Shown here piece by piece: positions 35,763-44,227 of a DNA stretch of 64,000 nucleotides (within the stretch, counting starts at the first letter, position 1; each line of letters begins with the position of its first letter). Source of the DNA: Bacteroidota bacterium. Its GTDB lineage: Bacteria; Bacteroidota; Ignavibacteria; Ignavibacteriales; Ignavibacteriaceae. The stretch is taken from assembly GCA_021824565.1 (NCBI GenBank), contig JAKAKL010000083.1, positions 1 to 64,000 of the forward strand, written 5' to 3'. The position numbers and the translations under genes are program-made. The notes under the pieces are model-generated. The model was given only the letters and a program-made list of their open reading frames with translations, ran no database searches and was not told the DNA's origin.

Positions 35763-37505
35763 CTACTTTAAGAGGACCATTTTCTTTGTGAGCATTTGAT
35801 TTCCTTGGATTAGAGTATAGAAATAAACGCCGCTTGACAAATTATCCATGGTGACGTTATAGTTATAGTCACCTTTGTTTTTATAAACGTTATCAACGAT
35901 AGTCTTAACCAGCTGACCCATAACGTTGTAAACCTTTAAGCTAACATTGCCTGCTTTAGCAAGAGAGAACTTAATGTTAGTAGACGGGTTGAACGGATTC
36001 GGGTAAGCCTGATAAAGAGCAAACTGATTCGGAACCTGTGTTGGAGCTTTTGGAACAGCAGTAACACCATTGAACCAGTAAGGATCGCCTTCCGGCAAGC
36101 CGTCAGTGCTCATGGTTTTAACTGTTGAACTAGAATATTTCAAATCAGCACTTTCAGGAAGAGGCCATGTTGGAGTCCAATTTAATGCTGTACCAACAGC
36201 CGTCTTCTGATAAGAGAAGCTTTCTGTTGTGCCTTTTCCATTTCTTACTGCTGTAACCCATGCTAAAAGTCCAACGCCGTAAGAAGTATCACTACCTGGG
36301 CTTAATACTTTATCAATAGTTGGACCGAATGAAGGATCGATGCTCTGGTTACCGCTTTCAACAAATCCAGGCCACGTTGTACTATTGCTGAACATTGCGG
36401 CAGTTTCACTATTCATAAATACCGGAGTATAAAGAGTATCGTATGCACTTGTAGCTGTATCATTCCATGAAGTCCAAAATGAAGTAAGCCCTGAAGACCA
36501 GAAATAAGCGTTATTTTTTACTTCGACTTTTCTTAACTTTTCAGCAGCAGGATCGCCAGCACCGGTAGATGCATGACCAAGAAGTATAGAAGCAGAAGTT
36601 GAATCTAACTGAGCAAAGCTGAAAATTGCGGGAACTCTCGGAGGAGCAATTTCATCCCAGCCGCCGGCATATTCTGCGTGAGTTTCTCCAACTGCATAAA
36701 CATTGTAGAAAATATTGTTGTCAAATTTTGCATTAACAACTTTTTCCGACCATAGTGGACCTTTTGATGTTAATACTACATCATTATGTGAAAAGTCAAA
36801 ATAGTTTGTAATACCAGTAGTAATAACAGGACCCATAGCAACGCCGAGCAATGTATTGTATTTAATTGAAATAGTATCGGTGCTCCAGTTACCTAGGCCG
36901 TTTTCACTACGAAGAAGTTCCGGTACGTAGTATGCAGAAGCAACGTCTATTCCATTTCTGAACTTGGAATTAGTAATATAAAAATTATTTCCATTTGAAC
37001 TATAGCCGATTTCATATTGAGAAATCTCGTCAAATACACAATTATCCACAGTAAGAGTAATATTGTCAGCAGATACTTGTACTCCCTGGCCTGAACCTGT
37101 ATTGTTAGCGTTATTTGGAGCAATACCAAGAAGGTAAAGGTTCTTTAAAGTGACTCTGGTTCCCTGTCCGGTAAGGGTAAAAAAGATACCAGGAATTGAT
37201 AGATCAGGAAGAACATCGGCTTCAATACAAGGCAGTTTGCCGGTTGTTGGGTCAGCAACACCAACAATTGATACGCCTGACTTCAAAGTGATAGTAGCAT
37301 CAAGCAAATAAGTAGTATCACGGGAGACTAACTGGTACACAGCGTGATTTTGTACGCCATTCGTTGCATCGCCGCTAATTACCTTGTCAAGTGTCGGTCC
37401 ATTTGCATAAACAGTAAGCGTTCCTGACTGTGCAAATGATTGCTTTGGTGATAATAAGAACACCATCATCGCAAACAAAAATGTTGTGGTGAATAAAGCT
37501 TTCAT
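35763..37505 (-). CDS. Secreted beta-helix protein with T9SS sorting domain
   Basis: 580 residues. The signal peptide ends near SFAQSG. Residues about 40-330 show the repeating short-strand pattern of a right-handed parallel beta-helix (VTLKNLYLLGI, LTVDNCVFDEI, FYITNSKFRNG, ISIKYNTLLG, FDFSHNDVVL, AKFDNNIFYNV), a fold of polysaccharide lyases and surface adhesins. The C-terminal 75 residues are a T9SS module (YQAYPNPFNPSTNIKFSL, ending TKKMVLLK). No catalytic motif is evident, so it may bind rather than cut glycan. It lies directly after the chitin-locus TonB receptor with a 213-bp gap, suggesting a surface partner of chitin degradation. Confidence 0.82.
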   Translation of the reverse strand: MKALFTTTFLFAMMVFLLSPKQSFAQSGTLTVYANGPTLDKVISGDATNGVQNHAVYQLVSRDTTYLLDATITLKSGVSIVGVADPTTGKLPCIEADVLPDLSIPGIFFTLTGQGTRVTLKNLYLLGIAPNNANNTGSGQGVQVSADNITLTVDNCVFDEISQYEIGYSSNGNNFYITNSKFRNGIDVASAYYVPELLRSENGLGNWSTDTISIKYNTLLGVAMGPVITTGITNYFDFSHNDVVLTSKGPLWSEKVVNAKFDNNIFYNVYAVGETHAEYAGGWDEIAPPRVPAIFSFAQLDSTSASILLGHASTGAGDPAAEKLRKVEVKNNAYFWSSGLTSFWTSWNDTATSAYDTLYTPVFMNSETAAMFSNSTTWPGFVESGNQSIDPSFGPTIDKVLSPGSDTSYGVGLLAWVTAVRNGKGTTESFSYQKTAVGTALNWTPTWPLPESADLKYSSSTVKTMSTDGLPEGDPYWFNGVTAVPKAPTQVPNQFALYQAYPNPFNPSTNIKFSLAKAGNVSLKVYNVMGQLVKTIVDNVYKNKGDYNYNVTMDNLSSGVYFYTLIQGNQMLTKKMVLLK

Positions 37506-37718
37506 GAAAGAACTCCTTTCAATTGAATTATTAATTAGTTGATTATATATTTTTTTTGATAGAACTGCTTTCTAATAAATTCTACCGTTACTACCAGAAG
37601 CACAGCAAATATTTTGATTACACCTCCTTGATTCCTTGCTGTTAATGAGTATTTAACAAATTATACTTATTATTTAATTTTTTTTTAATTTATCTAAAGT
37701 TATTTATTACATATAAAG

Positions 37719-40700
37719 TCACAGCTTCAAACGCAGCCCTAAGTCTCCTGTCATTCCATATTCTTCTTCGGACTGCGGAACGCCAGTCGGCGCCTGAATA
37801 ACGTGAATATCATTTACGCTATTAATATTATTAATGTCTCCGTAGATTTGTATACCATACCATGGAAGATCTTGCTTAGCAGAAACATCCCAGCGCGTAT
37901 AAGCTGAAGTGTTCGTTCTTATCTGCGGCCAGAAATTTGTGCCGGAGAAGATATTCGCCTGATAGATCATAGATACTCTAATTGAAAATCCTTCATAATC
38001 ATAGCCCAATGAAAAATTCGCAATATTGTCCGGCTGGTCTAATAGTCTATCTGTATAAGAAGTATCATAAAGAACAACTGAACGACCTGCTTTTTTTGTA
38101 GAAGAATAAGAATAAGTCTCCTTTGAATAAACATGAGTGTAATTAACGTCGAGTACTAATCCATCCAAAGGATGAGGCAAATACCAAAAATGCGTCTGCC
38201 AATCAAGCTCAAGCCCGTACACGATACCTCTGTTTGGATCATTAATATAAGTGGATATAACGGGATTGCCGCTTGGCGTCGGAGAATTTGAATATTGCGG
38301 CGGGAAATATTGTTTTGCATCAGCGCCGGTAACAAAGAATTGAGTCGGGTAAATCAAATTATCAATTTGTTTAAGAAATCCACCCACAGTAAACAGACCG
38401 ATTTCATTGCTGTACATCGAAAGATAAGCATCATAGTTTGTTGAACGAGAAGGTACAAGCTGAAAATTATTCCACATGATGTTTTGTTCCGTTGTGCTCA
38501 TATTTATCGTAGGGATAATAGCAATAAAGTCGGGATAAGCGAGAGTGTTAGTATATGAAAGGCGTATGTCCAGCCAGCTAAGAGGCTTATACTTAAGAGA
38601 AACATCAGGCAGCCAGAAACCATGGTTTTGAATTACAGTTGTATCATAGTGAGTATATGCTCCGCCAAGATCAGAAGTAGTATTTTGCGCGCCTCGTGGA
38701 GCCGTATATGTTGTTTGTAAATTTTGATAACGTACGCCTGGAATTACGGTAAGCATTGGGCCTATATTAATTGCAGCCATAATATAACCAGCGCTCTGAT
38801 CTTCATGACCGGTGTAGTTATTCATTGTAGAGTTAGCTTGATCATTGAAATAAGAGAGAGGGGCAAATTTCGCAATGAGGCTTCTGCTTTGTTCTAAATA
38901 ATTAGCAAGATCGTTCAGCATGGCAAAATTCAAAGGATTTACCATACTATAGCTCCCGCCAAAAAATTTTCCATAATTATAATTTGGGTCTAAAAAGACG
39001 GACATTGGAATTTGTGTGCCATATTTTGTAGTCCCTAACGAATGCAATCCGATTAAAGTATCTACATATTGTGCGCTTTGTATAGCAAATCCTTGTGTAC
39101 CAGTTGTATTATACGCATAAGTTCTGTTTTGATATCGGTACATTCCTCCGAACTTAAGTTCAGTGGTAATTAAATCAGAAAAATTTATTTCGGTCTTCAA
39201 GTCTAAATTAGCCGCTAACGCCCTTGCTCCGGAAAAGCTGCTGGTATTAGCTACATTGCTTAGGAATGATTTACTTGGATCAGGAGTAGCTGTTGTCGGA
39301 ATAATTGTAGGATCAATATTATTCTCACCACTGAGGTTTCCCAATCCAGCTGAACCCTGGACAAAAGTAGCAGTCCAGTCATTAGGATCTTTAGTTTCAG
39401 TATATGAATGCGAAAGCATTGCGTTGACATGAAAAATCGGCAACTGGTATTGAAAATGAATGGCGTTAGTTATTACGCTTAGCGTACTTCTTGAAAAAGC
39501 TAATGTCGTATTTAAAAGATTACTTCCTCCGCTGCCCTGAATACCAAAGTATTCACCCCTACTTCGAGAATCTGTAGTTCCGGTACTTAGAAAGTTAGAA
39601 AGTTTTATTGAACCCTCAGGCATTTTGTAGTCAAATACTACGGCTGCATCATAACGCTGTCTGTCTCTTGGAATATTATATAGATTTAAACCGTTTGTTA
39701 AGTAATCAGTAAAGCTACTGCCAGCATGATCGTAGGCAGCGCCCATTTGATTTGATGTAAGGTTTTTACGTTCTATGTCAGCCTGCGCAAAAATTCCAAA
39801 CTTGCTATCAAAAAGCCTATCATCAAAACTAGCTACATATTTGTAATTATTAAGTTTGTTATAAGCATCCGATAGACCGGTATACCCGCCTTGCAGATTT
39901 AATCCGAATACCGGAACGCCAGGCGTTTTTACCTGAGCTTCACGTAATTCAAGATTAACAACACCTCCAATAACACTTGCGTCCATATCTGGTGTTACGG
40001 TTTTTTTCACTTCCATTCCTTCGAGCATACTTGATGAGATCATACTCATGTCAACGCTTTGATTAGCAGGATCAGAAGATGTCAGCTGAACACCGTTAAC
40101 CATTATTTGGTTGTATTTAGGTGATAGCCCGCGAATAACTACTTCGTCCGCTTCACCGCCTGATCTAATTACAGAAATGCCTGGAAGTCTTCCTAAAGAT
40201 TCAGCAGCGTTCGCATCTGGCAGTTCTTGTATTTTCGCAGCTGATACTACTGTTACTATTTGATTAGATGTGAGCTGCTGGTTAATTGCAGATGTCTGCC
40301 CGGAAGCTTGTGCAGTAACAACAATTGTTTCTCCTTTTACACCTACAGCTTCAAGCTTTAAGTCTACAGCTAATTTTTCTCCTTGTTTAAGGTTAATATT
40401 TCTTTTCTGTTCAACATAACCTATATAAGATGCACGAAGTACATAAGAACCCGGAGGTATATTTGAGATAGTATATTTACCGTCAAAATCTGTTGCGGCA
40501 CCTAAGCTTGTCCCGACAAGGATAACATTTGCTCCAAATAAAGGATCACCTGTGGTAGCATCTTTTATAACGCCGCTTACCTTTGCGCCTTCTGCAAAGA
40601 CATAGAATCCTCCTGGTTTAGTTGAAACTAATTTAAAATCTTCTGCAAGATTTTCACCTTCTTTTACATCGACTGTAATTTTTTGTTCTTTATAACCAAG

Positions 40701-40937
40701 ATAAGATACTACGAGAGTATGGGAACCCGCCGGTATATTCGAGATGCTGTATTTACCATTCATATCGGTAGAAGCACCTAAGCTGGTACCGGAGATGATA
40801 ATATTAACACCAAAAAGCGGTGAACCCGAGCTAGCATCTTTTACTGTTCCGCTAATAGTTCCAGTCGCAAAGGCGGCTTTGCTAATAAAGGTTATAAGAA
40901 AAATTGAAATACTTAGGGCAGTAAAAAGTCTGCGCAT
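37719..40937 (-). CDS. TonB-dependent receptor of the chitin locus with doubled N-terminal domain
   Basis: 1,072 residues. After a signal peptide (ending AAFATG) come two tandem carboxypeptidase-regulatory-like domains (about 26-110 and 116-205), recognisable by GTVKDASSGSPLFGVNI and GVIKDATTGDPLFGANV and by matching NIPAGS/NIPPGS loops. The plug domain (about 210-320) contains ELPDANAAESLGRLPGISV, VIRGLSPKYNQI and VIGGVVNLEL. A long barrel ends YGMTGDLGLRLKL. It resembles the oligosaccharide receptors of the Xanthomonas/Caulobacter type rather than SusC, and no SusD gene is present. It presumably imports chito-oligosaccharides, given the chitinases downstream and the ROK kinase and repressor upstream. 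Confidence 0.92.
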   Translation of the reverse strand: MRRLFTALSISIFLITFISKAAFATGTISGTVKDASSGSPLFGVNIIISGTSLGASTDMNGKYSISNIPAGSHTLVVSYLGYKEQKITVDVKEGENLAEDFKLVSTKPGGFYVFAEGAKVSGVIKDATTGDPLFGANVILVGTSLGAATDFDGKYTISNIPPGSYVLRASYIGYVEQKRNINLKQGEKLAVDLKLEAVGVKGETIVVTAQASGQTSAINQQLTSNQIVTVVSAAKIQELPDANAAESLGRLPGISVIRSGGEADEVVIRGLSPKYNQIMVNGVQLTSSDPANQSVDMSMISSSMLEGMEVKKTVTPDMDASVIGGVVNLELREAQVKTPGVPVFGLNLQGGYTGLSDAYNKLNNYKYVASFDDRLFDSKFGIFAQADIERKNLTSNQMGAAYDHAGSSFTDYLTNGLNLYNIPRDRQRYDAAVVFDYKMPEGSIKLSNFLSTGTTDSRSRGEYFGIQGSGGSNLLNTTLAFSRSTLSVITNAIHFQYQLPIFHVNAMLSHSYTETKDPNDWTATFVQGSAGLGNLSGENNIDPTIIPTTATPDPSKSFLSNVANTSSFSGARALAANLDLKTEINFSDLITTELKFGGMYRYQNRTYAYNTTGTQGFAIQSAQYVDTLIGLHSLGTTKYGTQIPMSVFLDPNYNYGKFFGGSYSMVNPLNFAMLNDLANYLEQSRSLIAKFAPLSYFNDQANSTMNNYTGHEDQSAGYIMAAINIGPMLTVIPGVRYQNLQTTYTAPRGAQNTTSDLGGAYTHYDTTVIQNHGFWLPDVSLKYKPLSWLDIRLSYTNTLAYPDFIAIIPTINMSTTEQNIMWNNFQLVPSRSTNYDAYLSMYSNEIGLFTVGGFLKQIDNLIYPTQFFVTGADAKQYFPPQYSNSPTPSGNPVISTYINDPNRGIVYGLELDWQTHFWYLPHPLDGLVLDVNYTHVYSKETYSYSSTKKAGRSVVLYDTSYTDRLLDQPDNIANFSLGYDYEGFSIRVSMIYQANIFSGTNFWPQIRTNTSAYTRWDVSAKQDLPWYGIQIYGDINNINSVNDIHVIQAPTGVPQSEEEYGMTGDLGLRLKL

Positions 40938-40993
40938 ATTCTTCTCCTTAGATAGTTAGTAACAATGAATTTCTTTTTAATCATTTTATTATA

Positions 40994-41986
40994 TTAAACG
41001 CTAATTATACTCTTAGTAATTATTTCACGGGCAAAAGAGCATGCACCTAATACTGCTGCTTTTCCGTTCTGCAATTCTGATTTTAGTATTCTTACTTTAC
41101 CTTTATAAATGTTCAACAGGTATTTGTCAAAGAAGAAACTTGTCGGGTCGATCAGCAGATCATCTGAGTCCGCTAATCCGCCGAATAATATTATTGCCTC
41201 TGGATTATAATACGTAACAACATTAGCCAAAGCTTTACCAAAAATCTCACCGGTATAGTTGAATGCCTTAATCGCTAACGGATCATGAGCGCGTGCAAGC
41301 TCGCTGATTTTTTTACTTGTCAAATCATTGTAGCTGATATTTCTCAGCTCGCCTTTGTCATCGGAATTACATAGAAAATGAAAGACGCTTCTTTTAATGC
41401 CGATAGCTGACACATAGGTTTCAAGACAGCCTTTACGTCCGCATGTACACTGTCTTCCGTCGGGATCAATTATGGTATGACCAAGTTCGCCGGCTAAGCC
41501 GTTCTCTCCGTGAAGAAGATGCCCGTCGACAAAGATGCCGCTTCCGAGCCCTGTGCCGAGAGTAAGGACAATAAAATTTTTCATATACTTTGCCGCACCA
41601 AAATTATGCTCGCCTAAAGCAGCAGCGTTTGCATCATTCAGAATTACAACCGGTACATCAAAATGCTTTTTCATTATTTCAATTAAGTTCACATTGCCCC
41701 ATTTTAAATTTGCCGGGGATTCAATTGCGCCGCTTAGATAATTTGCACTCGGCGCTGCTAAACCAATCCCTCCCAATAAATAATTAGGCTTAAACTTCTC
41801 ATATTCTTTTTTAATTATATTAGTCAAACGATTGAAGAAGTCGTCCACACCATTTTCCGGCAAAGTAAAAAAAGAATCCTCAAAAAGAATTTTATTATTA
41901 ACATCCATGATACCAATTGCGGTGTTAGTACCGCCAATATCAACTCCGACTAAAAGTTCTTGTATTTCAGTATTTTTAATAGTCAT
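40994..41986 (-). CDS. ROK-family sugar kinase
   Basis: 330 residues. ATP-binding GVDIGGTNTAIG lies at about 14-25, catalytic Asp118 in ILNDANAAALGEHNFG, the sugar-binding ExGH in GELGHTIIDPDG (166-177) and the ROK zinc site CTCGRKGCLE with Cys180, 182 and 187. It phosphorylates glucose or GlcNAc at O6. Within a chitin locus with NagA, NagB and chitobiose phosphorylase, a GlcNAc kinase is the missing step, so that role is favoured, but sequence alone cannot exclude glucokinase. An operator shared with the ROK repressor gene lies 22-46 bp upstream of its start. Confidence 0.88.
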   Translation of the reverse strand: MTIKNTEIQELLVGVDIGGTNTAIGIMDVNNKILFEDSFFTLPENGVDDFFNRLTNIIKKEYEKFKPNYLLGGIGLAAPSANYLSGAIESPANLKWGNVNLIEIMKKHFDVPVVILNDANAAALGEHNFGAAKYMKNFIVLTLGTGLGSGIFVDGHLLHGENGLAGELGHTIIDPDGRQCTCGRKGCLETYVSAIGIKRSVFHFLCNSDDKGELRNISYNDLTSKKISELARAHDPLAIKAFNYTGEIFGKALANVVTYYNPEAIILFGGLADSDDLLIDPTSFFFDKYLLNIYKGKVRILKSELQNGKAAVLGACSFAREIITKSIISV

Positions 41987-42007
41987 CTACAGTTTCTAAA
42001 ATTTATT

Positions 42008-42032
42008 GTTGGTTGTTTCGACAAACTAATTA
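42008..42032. promoter_or_regulatory. Putative ROK operator before the kinase
   Basis: GTTGGTTGT, four bases, then ACAAACTAATTA, an imperfect palindrome. The same two blocks with the same 4-base spacer occur at 43325-43349 before the ROK repressor gene; only the spacer bases differ (TTCG here, GTAA there). It lies 22-46 bp upstream of the kinase start, where a repressor could block transcription. Confidence 0.7.
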
Positions 42033-42079
42033 TTTTAACACAAAGACTATTCATTAGCAATTTTTCATCTTTTCTATAA

Positions 42080-43288
42080 TTAAGCAGTTATTTTGTATCC
42101 GTCAAAAATTTCTTCAATAGCGAGAGTAGCAGCACCCATCAAGCGAGGAAGAGTAGTAAGAGTAGTAGGTAAAATTTTGATGTTTTTTTTCTTACCGAAG
42201 TAAGCGCGCTGCTTTACGATAGTCATTATCTCTGGGTAAATAATATCCCAGACTTGAGTAATTTTTCCTCCAATAATTATAGCATGAGGATCAATGGCTT
42301 TTATAATATTAGCAATTCCAAGACCAAGATAATAGCCGGTTTGTTTCAGAATCTCAATTGCAACTGCATCATTTTTTTTAGCAAGGTCAATAATGTCTTG
42401 AGCAATGAAATCAACAGAATGATCTATCTTGCCTGGTTTTTTTTCAATGTATCTTTTAACAATGGCGCGGTCTGACGCATAAGCTTCCCAGCAGCCATTG
42501 TTTCCGCATGTACATAATTCCCCGCCCTCATAAATAATCATGTGCCCAAATTCTCCGGAGGCTTGAAATTCTCCGTTCAGAAGCTTGTTTTCTACGACAA
42601 TGCCGGAACCAATACCCTGACCAATCGAAAGAAAAACAAAATTGGAAAGATCTAGTTCATGGCTGCCGAACCACAGTTCCGCAAGCGCAGATGATTTAGC
42701 ATCATTGCCCACAGAAATATTTTTAACTTGAGGAAGTTTTTCCTTAAGCAGCGCACCTATATTAAAATCTTCCCATCCAAGGTTTGGAGCAAAATTAACT
42801 GTAAGCTTTTCAGAGTCCACAATGCCGGCAACACTAACACCAAGACCCTCAAGCCGGCTTATTCCATGATTCTTGCAAAGCCTAAGAATTTCAGCGGCGC
42901 ATTTCTCAATAAATTTATTCTGTTCCTTGCTCTCGGTTTCAAATGAAGAGGTGCCTTTCACACTTCCGTCAATGTCCGCAACTGCAAAGCGAGTCAATGA
43001 TGAATCAATATTAATAGCCCCGACATAATACTTTCCTAATTTTAAAGATAAATTAATAGGATTCCTTCCTACGTTCTGATCCTCATTAACTTCTTCAAAA
43101 ATTAGATCATCCTTAAGCAGTTCTGAAATAATACTGGAAACCGTGCTTTTGTTTAAGCCTGTAAGTCTTGCAATATTGATTCTAGAGATAGGTTGTTTTT
43201 CTCTAATGATATTCAATATCATTCCCCGGTTAATTCCGCGAAGCACCTTCGCGTTTCCGGTTATCAGATTTGTATTTCTTGAACTCAT
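42080..43288 (-). CDS. ROK-family transcriptional repressor (NagC/XylR type)
   Basis: 402 residues. An N-terminal winged HTH (about 20-75; RINIARLTGLNKSTVSSIIS) is fused to a ROK sugar-binding domain with GGRLMGAATL-like C-terminus and the zinc motif CTCGNNGCWE. Such proteins repress sugar genes and are released by the sugar or its phosphate. It is next to a ROK kinase and the chitin genes, so GlcNAc or GlcNAc-6-phosphate is the likely effector. A 25-bp operator-like site 37 bp before its own start and an equal one before the kinase suggest autorepression and control of the kinase. Confidence 0.92.
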   Translation of the reverse strand: MSSRNTNLITGNAKVLRGINRGMILNIIREKQPISRINIARLTGLNKSTVSSIISELLKDDLIFEEVNEDQNVGRNPINLSLKLGKYYVGAINIDSSLTRFAVADIDGSVKGTSSFETESKEQNKFIEKCAAEILRLCKNHGISRLEGLGVSVAGIVDSEKLTVNFAPNLGWEDFNIGALLKEKLPQVKNISVGNDAKSSALAELWFGSHELDLSNFVFLSIGQGIGSGIVVENKLLNGEFQASGEFGHMIIYEGGELCTCGNNGCWEAYASDRAIVKRYIEKKPGKIDHSVDFIAQDIIDLAKKNDAVAIEILKQTGYYLGLGIANIIKAIDPHAIIIGGKITQVWDIIYPEIMTIVKQRAYFGKKKNIKILPTTLTTLPRLMGAATLAIEEIFDGYKITA

Positions 43289-43324
43289 TAGAATAATGTA
43301 AAAGTTTTTCTATATGCTTAATAA

Positions 43325-43349
43325 GTTGGTTGTGTAAACAAACTAATTA
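43325..43349. promoter_or_regulatory. Putative ROK operator before the repressor gene
   Basis: GTTGGTTGT, GTAA, then ACAAACTAATTA. It matches the site at 42008-42032 in both blocks and in spacing. It is 37-61 bp upstream of the repressor start, consistent with autoregulation. Confidence 0.7.
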
Positions 43350-43452
43350 AACCTAAAAAGATTTTTTCTAATTGTCAAGACTTTTTAAAAAAATATTTAA
43401 AATAAATTTTTGAGTATGTTAAAATTGAAAGAAAAGCATGATTGAAGTTTTT

Positions 43453-44211
43453 TTATTTTCCAATAAATTTAAGAACGGCATTAATAAATGTTAACGGATG
43501 AGGCGGGCAGCCTGGAATATAGAGGTCTACTTTAATCTCATTAAAAAATATTCTGTTTAATTCCAGAGATTCATAAAAGATTCCTCCGCTAATAGCGCAC
43601 GCGCCGACGGCTATTATAATTTTTGGTTCGCTGATACTCTTAAAAGCATCCATCAACGCCGGAGCCATATTTTTTGAAATGGGACCAGTGATTACAATTC
43701 CGTCTGCATGCCGCGGTGATGCGACAAAATCAATTCCAAATCTTCCCATATCAAAATTTACATTTGAAGCTGCGGCTAATTCCAACTCGCATCCGTTGCA
43801 GCCGCCAGCAGAAACCTGGCGCAGTTTCAAAGACCTGCCAAAAACTTTTTCAATTTCTTTTTTTGTTTGAACAGCCGTGCTGTCGTATTCTTCAAAAATT
43901 TTTCCGGAAGAAATAATCAACGATTCCCTGCTAGATGCGCCTAATTTATGTTGACTTGAAAATTTAATTGCACCGCTTTTGCAAACACTTTCACACTCGC
44001 CGCAAAATGTACATTTACCAAGATCTAATCTCAAAGGGTTAATATCTATTGCCGAAGCCGGACAAACATTTTTACATTCGCTGCAATTATCAGAACATTT
44101 ACTTTCGTCAATAACAGGAAAGCCTCTATATGTTGAAATCACTTCGGCGTGTTGAATGTCGCGTATTGCCTGACAGCCATGACGAAAACGAAGTTTTAGT
44201 AAATCAAACAT
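43453..44211 (-). CDS. Ehr-type complex small subunit: 2[4Fe-4S] ferredoxin fused to NuoB/HyfI-like domain
   Basis: 252 residues. The N-terminal part holds two [4Fe-4S] sites (Cys39, 43, 46, 50 and Cys67, 70, 73, 77), equivalent to HyfH/NuoI. The C-terminal part is a NuoB/HyfI-type subunit with all four ligands of the proximal cluster: Cys138 and Cys141 in GGCNGCELE, Cys205 in GACA and Cys235 in PGCPP. In separate-subunit complexes these are two polypeptides; here they are one chain. Electrons would pass from an unknown donor through these clusters. It is the last gene of a tightly packed six-gene operon. The iron-sulfur chain is intact although the partner large subunit lacks its metal site. 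Confidence 0.9.
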   Translation of the reverse strand: MFDLLKLRFRHGCQAIRDIQHAEVISTYRGFPVIDESKCSDNCSECKNVCPASAIDINPLRLDLGKCTFCGECESVCKSGAIKFSSQHKLGASSRESLIISSGKIFEEYDSTAVQTKKEIEKVFGRSLKLRQVSAGGCNGCELELAAASNVNFDMGRFGIDFVASPRHADGIVITGPISKNMAPALMDAFKSISEPKIIIAVGACAISGGIFYESLELNRIFFNEIKVDLYIPGCPPHPLTFINAVLKFIGK

Positions 44212-44227
44212 TTATAATTCCATTCAT

